DNA from: Oceanidesulfovibrio marinus
GTDB lineage: Bacteria; Desulfobacterota; Desulfovibrionia; Desulfovibrionales; Desulfovibrionaceae
Length of the DNA: 64,000 nt
Direction of reading: 5' to 3'
NCBI RefSeq assembly: GCF_013085545.1
Contig: NZ_CP039543.1
Location: 4,371,322-4,435,321 of the forward strand
The notes under the pieces are model-generated. The model did no database searches. It was not told where the DNA came from and worked only from the letters and a program-made list of their open reading frames with translations. Numbering within the stretch: the stretch's first letter is position 1; each line of letters begins with the position of its first letter. This document shows positions 26,277 to 34,031 of the stretch, in pieces. The position numbers and the translations under genes are program-made.

Positions 26277-27977
26277 TCAAATAGTCTTCAAAGGATCATC
26301 CAAGATTTCAAGAGCATATCCACACATCTCGCCATACCACCCCGCCTTCCGCTCGGACGCAGAAGTGATCTCTTCGTAGGTCTGGAGCAGGCCGGCGGTG
26401 CAGGCCTGGGCCATGGTCAGGTGGGACATCTGCTCGATCTGCGCGGCAGTGAGGCCGCCGGCAGCGGCAATGTCCGGGGCGCAGGCCGGGGCGATATACC
26501 CGGCGCGCGGCTCATCACGAGGTTTTTCATTGCGAGGCCCGTCGCCTGGTTTATCGTCGCGTGGTTCATTGCCTGGCTCAGTGCTTGGCACCTCGCGTAG
26601 CTCGCCACGTGGTTCCTTATCCGGAAACTCGCTGAACACCGTGATCAGCCCGGCCAGAAAACAGCCGCACGGTGCCTCGGAGACGCGCGAGGCGGCATCG
26701 TCACTTCCTGACATTCGAAGCGCCTGAGCCACGCCGCGCTGCATCTCGCGCAGGTAGGCGGCCTGGTACACGCCGCCCCAGCAGCGCACCCCGCGGGCCA
26801 TGGCCAGGGTGGTGTAGCTGGTGAACAGGCTGGGGCTGATGCGCCCCTCGGCCAGGGCGTGCAGAATGGGCTCCGGCGTCAGCGCCACCTCGATGCGGCC
26901 GCCGTCCATGGTTCGCGCGGCCAGGACCGGCGCACCGGGTTTCGCAGAGCCGTCTTCGATGCGCATGGGCAGGTGCCGGCCGCCTGCATCCACGGCCCAG
27001 AAAAACATGGTGCCGGTCCCGCGCAGGTCGCCGTGTTGGATAGTCCGTCCCTCGGGCAGGGTGCATAGCCGTTCCAGCCGCTCGCAGTTCCAGCAGCCGA
27101 TAGCGCCGTCCAGGGCGTGCAGCAATGATTCACGCACGCCAGGGTCGAAGAGCAGCGCCGCCACCAGGGAATCCCGCCGCAGGTCCCGCCCCAGCACCGC
27201 GGCGACCACGCGCTCCATGTCCAGGTAGGCCAGGGCCGGGGCCTGCCCACGGATTTCCGGCGCAAAGAGCCGCGGCCAAAGCCGGGCGTTGAGCAGCACA
27301 GCCTGGTCCGAGAACGTGGGCTGGGCCAGGACGTCCTTGCGCAGGCACTCCTGGGTGATGAAATCCCGCAAAAATCCATATTGTGAATGGGTGAGCACGC
27401 TTTCACGCATCAGCCTTTCACAGTACTTCAACGCAGTGTTGAAGCGTTCCTTGTTCAGTGCCGGGGCTGCGCCTGCCGCGCAGGTGCGCAGTGCGTGCGG
27501 GAAAAAGGGGATGCGCACCTTGGCCGGGTTGGCGTCGTCCAAAAGGTCAGGCTTTTTGGCCAGCACCATGCCGCGCGGAAAGGTGACGCTGCCCTGGGGC
27601 ACGCCGGAGCACGCCAGCACAGGCAGCACGCGCGGGCCGTCGCTGCGGCCCAGCAGCGCGGGCAGGGCAAAGGCGATGGTGGAGTGCACGGACTGGTGCA
27701 GAGTGTCCAGGCCGTGGTGGTTGGCGGTCAGCGCGCTGGGGGAACGCTCCAGCTGCTCGCGCAGGGCGCATGCGACGTCCTGACCCAGAAGCGGCGCGGC
27801 GATGCGCTCTGCCGCATCGAGAAAATCATCCAGGGGCTCGATGGCCGAGGCCGTTGGTTTCGGAAAGAAATCGCGGGAGTACTCCGCCAGGGTCGTGTCG
27901 CCGCACTGCGTAAGGGCTGCGGTCAGGCCCGGCAGCCGGGCCAGGGTGGCCGTGACGAGCTCCGGTGCGGCGGACAC
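26277..27977 (-). CDS. Unrecognised 566-residue protein coupled to a sensor-MFS fusion
   Basis: I do not recognise this family. The 566-residue product has no signal peptide or membrane helix and looks cytoplasmic. Potential functional segments are TANHHGLDTLHQSVHSTI (residues about 105-122, two adjacent histidines), VLACSGVPQGSVTFPRGMVL and GTGTMFFWAVDAGG. A low-complexity insertion rich in Glu, Pro and Arg (REVPSTEPGNEPRDDKPGD) lies near residue 480, absent from the flanking globular sequence. The GTG start at 27977 lies 4 bp after the stop of the fusion-transporter gene, with its GGAG site inside that gene. It is therefore translationally coupled and may make or modify what the transporter moves. 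Confidence 0.75.
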   Translation of the reverse strand: MSAAPELVTATLARLPGLTAALTQCGDTTLAEYSRDFFPKPTASAIEPLDDFLDAAERIAAPLLGQDVACALREQLERSPSALTANHHGLDTLHQSVHSTIAFALPALLGRSDGPRVLPVLACSGVPQGSVTFPRGMVLAKKPDLLDDANPAKVRIPFFPHALRTCAAGAAPALNKERFNTALKYCERLMRESVLTHSQYGFLRDFITQECLRKDVLAQPTFSDQAVLLNARLWPRLFAPEIRGQAPALAYLDMERVVAAVLGRDLRRDSLVAALLFDPGVRESLLHALDGAIGCWNCERLERLCTLPEGRTIQHGDLRGTGTMFFWAVDAGGRHLPMRIEDGSAKPGAPVLAARTMDGGRIEVALTPEPILHALAEGRISPSLFTSYTTLAMARGVRCWGGVYQAAYLREMQRGVAQALRMSGSDDAASRVSEAPCGCFLAGLITVFSEFPDKEPRGELREVPSTEPGNEPRDDKPGDGPRNEKPRDEPRAGYIAPACAPDIAAAGGLTAAQIEQMSHLTMAQACTAGLLQTYEEITSASERKAGWYGEMCGYALEILDDPLKTI

Positions 27978-27981
27978 GGCC

Positions 27982-30474
27982 TTACTCCGATGCCGAGACG
28001 CGGCTCATGGTGCGGGTCTCGCGGGCGATCACGATGAACAGGATGGTGAGCGCGAGGTAGCCGACGCCGGTGAAGGTGACTCCGTGCTGCAGGCCGGCTA
28101 CGGCAATGACCCAGCCGAACATGAGCGGCCCCAGCACCTGGCCCAGTCGCTCCACGGCGTTGGTCAGGCCGATGGCCGTGGACTCGCCCAGCTCGCGCGT
28201 GATGCGCAGGTTCAGCGCGTAGGCGTTTTGCGAGGCAAAGCCGAAGCTGGCCGAAACGCCGAGCAGAAGCACGGCCGCGGCTGCTGCCGGCAGGCCCCCC
28301 CAGACATAGTAGACCAGCATGCCGGCCGCGCCGATGATGCCGGACAGCGTGATGTAGAGCCGCTTCCTGTTGGACTCGTCCACAAGCCGGCCGATGAACG
28401 GGGCCACGTAGATGAGGCAGACGCCGTAGATCATCAGGATGCGGCCGATGTCTGACTGGGTCGCGCCGGTGCGCTTGAGGTAGATGGGCAGGAGGTAGTT
28501 GAGGAAGCCGATGAGCACCAGGGCCGAGGGCAAGATGCTGAGCATGGCCAGGGCAAAGACGTCGCGGTTGGTCATGAAGCGCAGCAGCCCGCGCAGGGAC
28601 AGGGCTGGCCGATCCTGATGATTCGGCAAGCGCTCAGGCTGGGCCGGGGCCGGTTGTGGCTGATTCGCCGGCGCTTTGGAGCGGGCCGAGCCGCGCAGGA
28701 AGAGCACGGCGCAAAGGACCACGAGCACAAGGATGGCCGAGGCCACGTAGAACACCGGACCGTATCCCAGGCGTTGGGCCAGCATGGCTCCGGCCGCGCC
28801 GCCGCACAGGCTGCCGGCGTAGACCCCGGCGAACATGTGGGTGATGCCGCGGGCCTTTTCCTCCGGTCCGGTGTTGGCGATGACAAATCCCTGGGTGGCC
28901 ATGAGCCCGAGGCCGTAGCCCAGGCCCACAAAGCCGCGCGCCGCAATGAACTGCACGGCCGTGCCGGCTGCGCCGGAGAAGAAGTAGCCCACGGCGCAGA
29001 GCACAAGCCCGGTCACAAAGGGTTCCAGCCAGCCGCGCTTGTCGATCCACGGGCCCGACAGGGCCACCACAAGGCCGGCCGCGCCCATCTCCACGGAGAT
29101 CGGCAGGCCCAGGATGATGTCCTTGGAGAGACCGAGCATGGGCGCGTAGAGCTCCTCCATGCGCAGGGGGATGAAGGACAGGCTCATGTCGATGGCGAAG
29201 AGGAAGAGGAAGGCCACGGGCCGGATCACGCCGTACAAGCTGGGGCCGCCGGTCGCTTCCGAGGCGTTGCTTGCCGCCGGCCGCCGCGCCGCGGCCTTGT
29301 GCGCGTAGATCATGAAGAGGATAGACATCTCCACCAGAAAGAGGATGGCGATGACCGCCACGGTGGCGGCGTCCAGGATGATCTCGCGGATGGCGGCGGC
29401 AATGGCCGCCTTGGACAGGCGCACCTGGATGAAGCCCTCGGAGACCTCGCCACCCTTGTCCTGGCGCTCCAGAGGCAGGGTGACGGCGTAGCCGCGTTCC
29501 ACCTGTGTGGCCGCGGCCAGGCGTTGCGGATCGGTCACTGCGCCGTCGCCGTCAGCCAGGTTGAGCACCCGGCTGTCGATGCCAAGCACGGCGATGTCCC
29601 GGACCTCGGGCGTGGCGTGGACAATGTGCGACAGGGAGGTCTCGATGCGCCGCAGCTTGTCGATGGCGACGCCCTTGTCCAGCAGGCCCTCGATGTCTCG
29701 CTCCACCAGGGCGGTGAGCTTTTTGGCCGCGGTGTGGGAGATATCTAAGTATTGCTCACGGAAAAAGGTAATGTTGCTGGCGGAATAGAAAATTTGTGCG
29801 CCGCCCAGGGCCACGAGCAGGACAACGTAGAGCCGGACCCTGGAAAAGGAGCCGTCCGGCCGGATACGCAGGAAGCTGAACAGGCCGAGGGCCAGGAGCA
29901 ATGCGGCTGCTCCAGTGGAGATGGCGAGCATGCGCAGGTTGGTGACCAGCCCTTGCTCGATGCGCTGGTCCACCACTGCGTCGGGAAAGGCCAGGGCCAG
30001 CATGCCGGCCAGGCTCTTGTCCGGTCCGCGGATGGGAAAGAGCACGATGTGCCGGGACGCGTGGGCGAGAACCACGGGCTCGTCCGAGGTGGTCTCGTTG
30101 AATGCGTGGGCCGCGTCCGTGCCGGCAAGGTCGGCCAGCGTGGTTCCGGTCTGGTCCGGGTTCAGGCTGTGGACTACGGCGCCGTCCGGCATTGCGACGT
30201 ACACGCCGGAAAGCTCGGGCATGTCCTTGTGAACTCCAGCCAGCACCTTGGGCATGCCATAGAAGGACTCGATGGACTTGCCGAAGCGCACCGCGCCTTC
30301 CAGCTTGAGCACGAGATCGTTGCCCACCACGCGGGCACCGGAGACGATGGAACGGGTGTAGAGAGTGTCCAGCGAGGCCAGGGAAAGGCCGCCGTTGAAC
30401 GCCTGCGCCAGGATCAGGATGGCGAGCGAGCCAATCAGGAGCTCCAGCCGCAGGAGGAAGGGGGATTGTCGCAT
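27982..30474 (-). CDS. Fusion of a periplasmic sensor-like module to an MFS transporter
   Basis: The 830-residue protein combines two modules. Residues 1 to about 400 have a membrane helix at 12-32, a periplasmic Cache-like region (SGVYVAMPDGAVVHSLNPDQTG), a second pair of helices near 180-240, another extracytoplasmic region (DIAVLGIDSRVLNLADGDG) and a helix near 370-390. Residues about 415-820 are a 12-helix MFS transporter with GPWIDKRGWLEPF and GRLVDESNRKRLYI as the two loop-2 motifs. Sensor domains are rarely fused to MFS proteins, so ligand-gated transport or transport-coupled sensing is possible. The gene leads a two-gene unit with the unrecognised 566-residue protein. Confidence 0.85.
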   Translation of the reverse strand: MRQSPFLLRLELLIGSLAILILAQAFNGGLSLASLDTLYTRSIVSGARVVGNDLVLKLEGAVRFGKSIESFYGMPKVLAGVHKDMPELSGVYVAMPDGAVVHSLNPDQTGTTLADLAGTDAAHAFNETTSDEPVVLAHASRHIVLFPIRGPDKSLAGMLALAFPDAVVDQRIEQGLVTNLRMLAISTGAAALLLALGLFSFLRIRPDGSFSRVRLYVVLLVALGGAQIFYSASNITFFREQYLDISHTAAKKLTALVERDIEGLLDKGVAIDKLRRIETSLSHIVHATPEVRDIAVLGIDSRVLNLADGDGAVTDPQRLAAATQVERGYAVTLPLERQDKGGEVSEGFIQVRLSKAAIAAAIREIILDAATVAVIAILFLVEMSILFMIYAHKAAARRPAASNASEATGGPSLYGVIRPVAFLFLFAIDMSLSFIPLRMEELYAPMLGLSKDIILGLPISVEMGAAGLVVALSGPWIDKRGWLEPFVTGLVLCAVGYFFSGAAGTAVQFIAARGFVGLGYGLGLMATQGFVIANTGPEEKARGITHMFAGVYAGSLCGGAAGAMLAQRLGYGPVFYVASAILVLVVLCAVLFLRGSARSKAPANQPQPAPAQPERLPNHQDRPALSLRGLLRFMTNRDVFALAMLSILPSALVLIGFLNYLLPIYLKRTGATQSDIGRILMIYGVCLIYVAPFIGRLVDESNRKRLYITLSGIIGAAGMLVYYVWGGLPAAAAAVLLLGVSASFGFASQNAYALNLRITRELGESTAIGLTNAVERLGQVLGPLMFGWVIAVAGLQHGVTFTGVGYLALTILFIVIARETRTMSRVSASE

Positions 30475-30608
30475 GGTCGGACTCTTTGCAGCGGCATCGT
30501 AGAGTATGTCCTTCCCATGTCAAGAGAATATGCGCGCTGGAGCGGGCGCAACATCGCGGCATCGTGTGGGATCGAGGGAGACGAGCCCGGCCTGGCTGGC
30601 CGGAACGG

Positions 30609-31262
30609 CTACGGCGCTGGCGGCATGGCGCCAAGGATGGCGAACCCGCCGTCGCGGGGCGCGAGCACAAGGACCTCGCCCTCCTGCAGCGCAACGCCGG
30701 TAAGCGCCTGGATGTTGGCCTGGTGCGTGACAAAGAGGGTGTTGCCGCGCTCGGGCGGGGTGCTCACCACGTCCGCCAGCGCCTGTGTCTGGCTTTCGGC
30801 CGTCTCCGGGGTGTCAAAGGAGTTGAGCACGGGCAGGGGCTCCACTGGGCCCAGATCGAGCAGCGCGGCCGTCTCCATGGTGCGGCACCACTGGCTGGCG
30901 CAGATGCGGCCGATGGGGATCTCGCGCTGGCGGAAGGCTTCGCCAATGCGGGCGGCCTGCTGCCGGCCCTCTGCCGAGAGCAGGCGCTGGGTGGAGCAGT
31001 CGCCCAGGGTGAAGTTGTCTGGATCGCCCACGCCCGGAGCCTGGGCGTGGCGCATCAGCACGTTGCAGCCGCCGTCGGCCAGGGCCTGCCAGAGCTCGAC
31101 CGGCGTGGCCTTCTGCGCTCCGGCTTGCACGGGAAAAATGGTGAGGACCAGGAACGCGAGCGCGAGAATACACGCAGCGGTGCGGGCCGGGGCTGACCGT
31201 TTCGTCACCTGCGCCTGGGCACAGGCGACGGCTGGCTGCTGATGCAAAGGATTCGGTGGCAT
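30609..31262 (-). CDS. Periplasmic histidine phosphatase
   Basis: The 217-residue protein belongs to the histidine phosphatase superfamily. The phosphoacceptor motif reads VLMRHAQAPG, followed by RTMETAALL and the distal catalytic FVTHQANIQALTG. A long N-terminus ending in a hydrophobic segment (ACILALAFLVLTIFPVQAGAQ) is a signal peptide or anchor, so it should act in the periplasm. ATG 31262 follows ggggga at good spacing; a longer frame upstream was rejected. It is transcribed just ahead of the sensor-MFS gene with a 134-bp gap. Confidence 0.88.
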   Translation of the reverse strand: MPPNPLHQQPAVACAQAQVTKRSAPARTAACILALAFLVLTIFPVQAGAQKATPVELWQALADGGCNVLMRHAQAPGVGDPDNFTLGDCSTQRLLSAEGRQQAARIGEAFRQREIPIGRICASQWCRTMETAALLDLGPVEPLPVLNSFDTPETAESQTQALADVVSTPPERGNTLFVTHQANIQALTGVALQEGEVLVLAPRDGGFAILGAMPPAP

Positions 31263-31331
31263 GGGCTCCCCCTGTGGCGGCAGGTTGGCAACACACACCA
31301 TATATAACACGCTGCGGTTGCCCCACCAAGG

Positions 31332-31730
31332 TTAGGCCTCGGGCTTGTCAGGCTCTGCGCGCTCCATGAACGCGGCGCGGGCGGCCACGCCTTCCTCGCT
31401 GCCGAAGCTGAAGTCCTCGGCAAAGGGACTGTTTTCCATGGAGATCTGCTGGTGGTGCTCCGGGCAGTAGAAGCGGTTTACGCTCATGGCGCCGCAAATC
31501 CGGCAGGGATAGAGGCGAGGCCCGCCACGAGCCGGACCGGCCGCGCGGTCGGAAGCAGGCCGGGGGTATCGGGTCTGGGCCGGTCCGGTGGGTGTTGCCG
31601 CGTCCAGAGCCGCCATACGGCAGTGCCGGCACAGCGTCCCGGTGCCCGGCGTTTTGGAAGCGCGCGATGGCATGATGTAAAAGGGCTCGCCGCACTGTGC
31701 GCAAACTTTCTTCACAGGCAAATCATTCAT
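31332..31730 (-). CDS. Small zinc-ribbon hypothetical protein
   Basis: The 132-residue product has several cysteine pairs: CAQCGEPF near the start, LCRHCRM about 25 residues later, then CRICGAM and FYCPEHHQ. These look like two zinc ribbons separated by a Pro/Ala/Gly-rich linker. No enzymatic motif is visible. ATG 31730 has a good AGGAG site; an in-frame upstream extension to 31820 lacks one. The function is unknown. Confidence 0.7.
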   Translation of the reverse strand: MNDLPVKKVCAQCGEPFYIMPSRASKTPGTGTLCRHCRMAALDAATPTGPAQTRYPRPASDRAAGPARGGPRLYPCRICGAMSVNRFYCPEHHQQISMENSPFAEDFSFGSEEGVAARAAFMERAEPDKPEA

Positions 31731-31834
31731 GAAAATCTCCTGAAGATCCGGTCGCCGCTTTCGCAGCCGGGTTGCAGACGAGCTGTACTCGCCGTGTTTG
31801 CTTTTTGTGCCACGTGGCAAACATCATCCCTGAG

Positions 31835-32071
31835 TTATTCAATATCGTCCCATCGTCCGCGCTGCGGCGCCGGGAAATGGTCGCGCTCCCGGCAGAGCGG
31901 CAGCGTCCTGGCCAGACGCGCCAGCGGGTCATCCCTCTCGCCCTCGTCGAGCTCACATTCCGGCACTGATTGCGCCTCAACCCACCGGGCGCTTGCTGCA
32001 TTGCCGATGCGCCGCTCCACGAATCCTTCGAGAGAATCGAGGCGGAGTCGGGATGGCCTCAACGGTTGCAT
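31835..32071 (-). CDS. Small hypothetical protein, uncertain
   Basis: A 78-residue frame (MQPLRPSRLRLDSLEGF...) with a charged, Arg-rich start and an acidic middle (ECELDEGERDD). The start has a poor but possible aggat site. It follows another small gene on the same strand. No family is recognised, and it may not be expressed. Confidence 0.35.
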   Translation of the reverse strand: MQPLRPSRLRLDSLEGFVERRIGNAASARWVEAQSVPECELDEGERDDPLARLARTLPLCRERDHFPAPQRGRWDDIE

Positions 32072-32129
32072 GATCCTGTCTCTATTATGAGACACATTTG
32101 CACATAACATCTCATATGCGATGCAGGAT

Positions 32130-32348
32130 TCAGGGACGGTGTTTCGCACCCTGTCCGGCGGCGGTGTGTTCATTCGATTCCTGTTCCAGGAGCGCGGCCA
32201 ACTCGGCGACTCGACGTCCCAGCAGGCCGAGAATGTATGAATTTCCGGTGGAATACCGCGGTTCATATTGCATCTGGCCTTCAGTGCACCCTTCCATAAA
32301 GGCCATGGCGTCAGACAGTTCGTAAAGCTCCAAAACGATCGCATTCAT
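32130..32348 (-). CDS. Small hypothetical protein
   Basis: A 72-residue frame starting MNAIVLELYELSDAMAFMEG, preceded by gaggggg at suitable spacing. The sequence looks like an amphipathic helical protein (GRRVAELAALLEQESNEH). I recognise no family. It precedes the previous small frame and the zinc-ribbon gene on the minus strand. Confidence 0.5.
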   Translation of the reverse strand: MNAIVLELYELSDAMAFMEGCTEGQMQYEPRYSTGNSYILGLLGRRVAELAALLEQESNEHTAAGQGAKHRP

Positions 32349-32529
32349 GAGGCCCCCTCAATGTCTTTTCGCTGATGCGAAGTATTGTAAAAGTAAAACC
32401 TATATATTTTATCTATACAACTTATGTCAACTGAAACACTTATATTTCAGATGCTTGCGCTCTATGGGCAAATTTTGGAAAATATTTGCCTTTTTTTGTT
32501 TTCCAACCGATTCCAGGAACAATGCTAAA

Positions 32530-32829
32530 CTAACGGGCGGCTGTTTTTCAGGAGGAAACAGGGCTCCCGAAACCGGAAGGGCAAACGTCTGCCGAACCTG
32601 GCGGCCCCTGATGCCGAGCGATCCACGGGACAGGCAGGCAGTGGATGCAGGATGTATATTTCTGGGAAAGAGCTATCGGAACGCAGATATGACTGAAGAA
32701 TAGGATGGCGCATTTAAAAAATGCGGAGGCCACCCTAAAGAGAAGACACGGCGTGTCGATCAGAACTGGTGCATCCTTGGGGAAAAGCCTCTGCGGCCGG
32801 GTGGTCCGGTCGTGGGGGCTTTTTCTTTT
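32530..32829 (+). ncRNA. Candidate structured non-coding RNA
   Basis: The approximately 510-bp gap between two minus-strand genes holds no convincing coding frame but many local hairpins on plus: ctgttt/aaacag, atccac/gtggat, ggatggcgcattt/aaatgc...gccaccc, and gacacggcgtgtc. It ends in a strong intrinsic terminator. Pairing ggatgca/tgcatcc links the middle and end. A weak extended -10 (TGCTAAACT) lies near 32525. The 5' end is approximate. I could not match 6S, RNase P, tmRNA or SRP RNA. Confidence 0.4.
32783..32829 (+). terminator. Strong intrinsic terminator
   Basis: An 18-bp stem (aaaagcctctgcggccgg with ccggtcgtgggggctttt, several G:U pairs) closes a five-base loop and is followed by ttctttta. 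It may also work in reverse for the repressor gene that ends at 32860. Confidence 0.85.
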
Positions 32830-32859
32830 AGGACAGCGAATAAGATTTATTCCAAGCTA

Positions 32860-33597
32860 TTACTTGCGTGTCATGTCCGACCAGGCCCAGACCACGCGGC
32901 CGATGAGGGCCTTGGTGATATCGCCGCCGTACTCGGCCTCGAAGTCAAAGGTGCGGGGCGGATACTCCACAGCGTTGTCCGAGTAGAAGACAATGTTCAG
33001 GCCGTGTTTCTTGCGCTCGAAGACGACGCGTTTGACCGACTTGGCGTAGTCCGGGCCGGGCTCCTGAACCAGGAAGATGTTCCCGGGCGGGGCCGGTTCC
33101 GCGTAGATGTCGTTGCGGTCCAGAAGGATGATGTCCAGCGGGTTGAGGGTGGGCGCCATGGAACGCTGGTTCTCGCCCACCTCCACAGCCAGGAGGTTGG
33201 AGCGGTTAAGCACGGAGCGGTGGTAGCGGTAGACGAGAATCCAGCTATAGATCTCGGCCGGCCCCATCATGCCCGGACCGGCGCCGGCCTGGCCCACCAG
33301 GGGGACGGCCATGTAACGCTCGCTGTCCGGCGGCGGGGCCTCCTTCGCGTTGACCCTCTCCGCCTCCACAAAGCAGACCTCGCGGATGGTGTCGTCGCCC
33401 GCCTCGTCAGGCAGGTGGATGGTCGCGCCGAGCTGCTCCATCCAGTCGAAGATGGCTTCGGCCGGGCGTGAATCCCCGCGCAGGGCCTTGTAGAACGTGG
33501 ACCTGGCCGCACCCAGCTGCTCGGCAAGCCGGGCCGGACTGCCGGCGGATTCCGCTTCCCGGTTCAGCCACGAAATAACCTTGTCGTACATTTTCAT
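32860..33597 (-). CDS. S24-type (phage CI-like) transcriptional repressor
   Basis: The 245-residue protein has an N-terminal helix-turn-helix (SPARLAEQLGAARSTFYKAL) and a C-terminal LexA/CI-like S24 domain. The catalytic serine lies in QRSMAPTL (family: GxSMxP) and a candidate lysine lies in KSVKRVVFERKK. This is the architecture of phage-type repressors that self-cleave on RecA activation, although some family members only dimerise. It is divergent from a small excisionase-like HTH gene, with promoter features in the 137-bp interval. The arrangement looks like a lysogeny-type switch, but I see no other phage genes nearby. Confidence 0.85.
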   Translation of the reverse strand: MKMYDKVISWLNREAESAGSPARLAEQLGAARSTFYKALRGDSRPAEAIFDWMEQLGATIHLPDEAGDDTIREVCFVEAERVNAKEAPPPDSERYMAVPLVGQAGAGPGMMGPAEIYSWILVYRYHRSVLNRSNLLAVEVGENQRSMAPTLNPLDIILLDRNDIYAEPAPPGNIFLVQEPGPDYAKSVKRVVFERKKHGLNIVFYSDNAVEYPPRTFDFEAEYGGDITKALIGRVVWAWSDMTRK

Positions 33598-33648
33598 GGA
33601 ATCCTCGATTGTTGGCGGTCAAGCATTGTGTTTCTTATTGGAGACGTG

Positions 33649-33677
33649 TTGACACAGCTTTCTCTTTTTCGATACAA
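33649..33677 (+). promoter_or_regulatory. Promoter for the small HTH gene
   Basis: Consensus TTGACA at 33649-33654 and ATACAA at 33672-33677 with a 17-bp spacer. The -35 box overlaps GTGTTGACAC, a small palindrome that could be an operator for the divergent repressor. Confidence 0.65.
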
Positions 33678-33734
33678 AAATTGTGAGCCCACGTCAACGG
33701 GCGCGATACCTTCCATTGCCTGCAAGGAGTCGTG

Positions 33735-33965
33735 ATGAGCAAGATCGTCATAGCCGGTTTGGAGAACATGGCCCAGGAAATGGGCTGTTCCAAGAAGACC
33801 GTGTATAAATGGATACGCGAGCGGGATTTCCCGGCGTTCAAGCTTGATGGTGTATGGCGCGTGATGCCGCGGGATATTGAGGCGTGGTTGGCCGCGCAAC
33901 GCGCCGAGGCGGAGCGCTGCGACTCGGACTGCGCTACTCGCGGGGGCAGGAAGGCATATGCCTGA
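33735..33965 (+). CDS. Excisionase/MerR-like helix-turn-helix protein
   Basis: The 76-residue protein is a single HTH_17-type DNA-binding domain: NMAQEMGCSKKTVYKWIRER followed by DFPAFKLDGVWRVMPRDIEAW. Such domains occur in excisionases and small regulators. ATG 33735 has AAGGAG at 5 nt; the in-frame GTG at 33732 is too close. It lies divergent to the S24 repressor, suggesting reciprocal regulation, yet no integrase is present. Confidence 0.85.
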   Translation: MSKIVIAGLENMAQEMGCSKKTVYKWIRERDFPAFKLDGVWRVMPRDIEAWLAAQRAEAERCDSDCATRGGRKAYA

Positions 33966-34031
33966 CGCGGCGCGCCGGATGGAAAGAGTTCGTCCGACCT
34001 TCTGTGAGGGGATTTGCGACGGGGAGCGGGG

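Noticed and set aside
32540-32600. gaggaaacagggctccc considered as the RNase P RNA P4 region
   Set aside because: The characteristic 3' acagaa region and the rest of the conserved core are missing, and the length is too short for type A RNase P RNA.
32347-32703. A 118-codon plus frame in the gap before the candidate RNA
   Set aside because: No ribosome-binding site, AT-rich start, and no resemblance to a protein family. It crosses structured hairpins.
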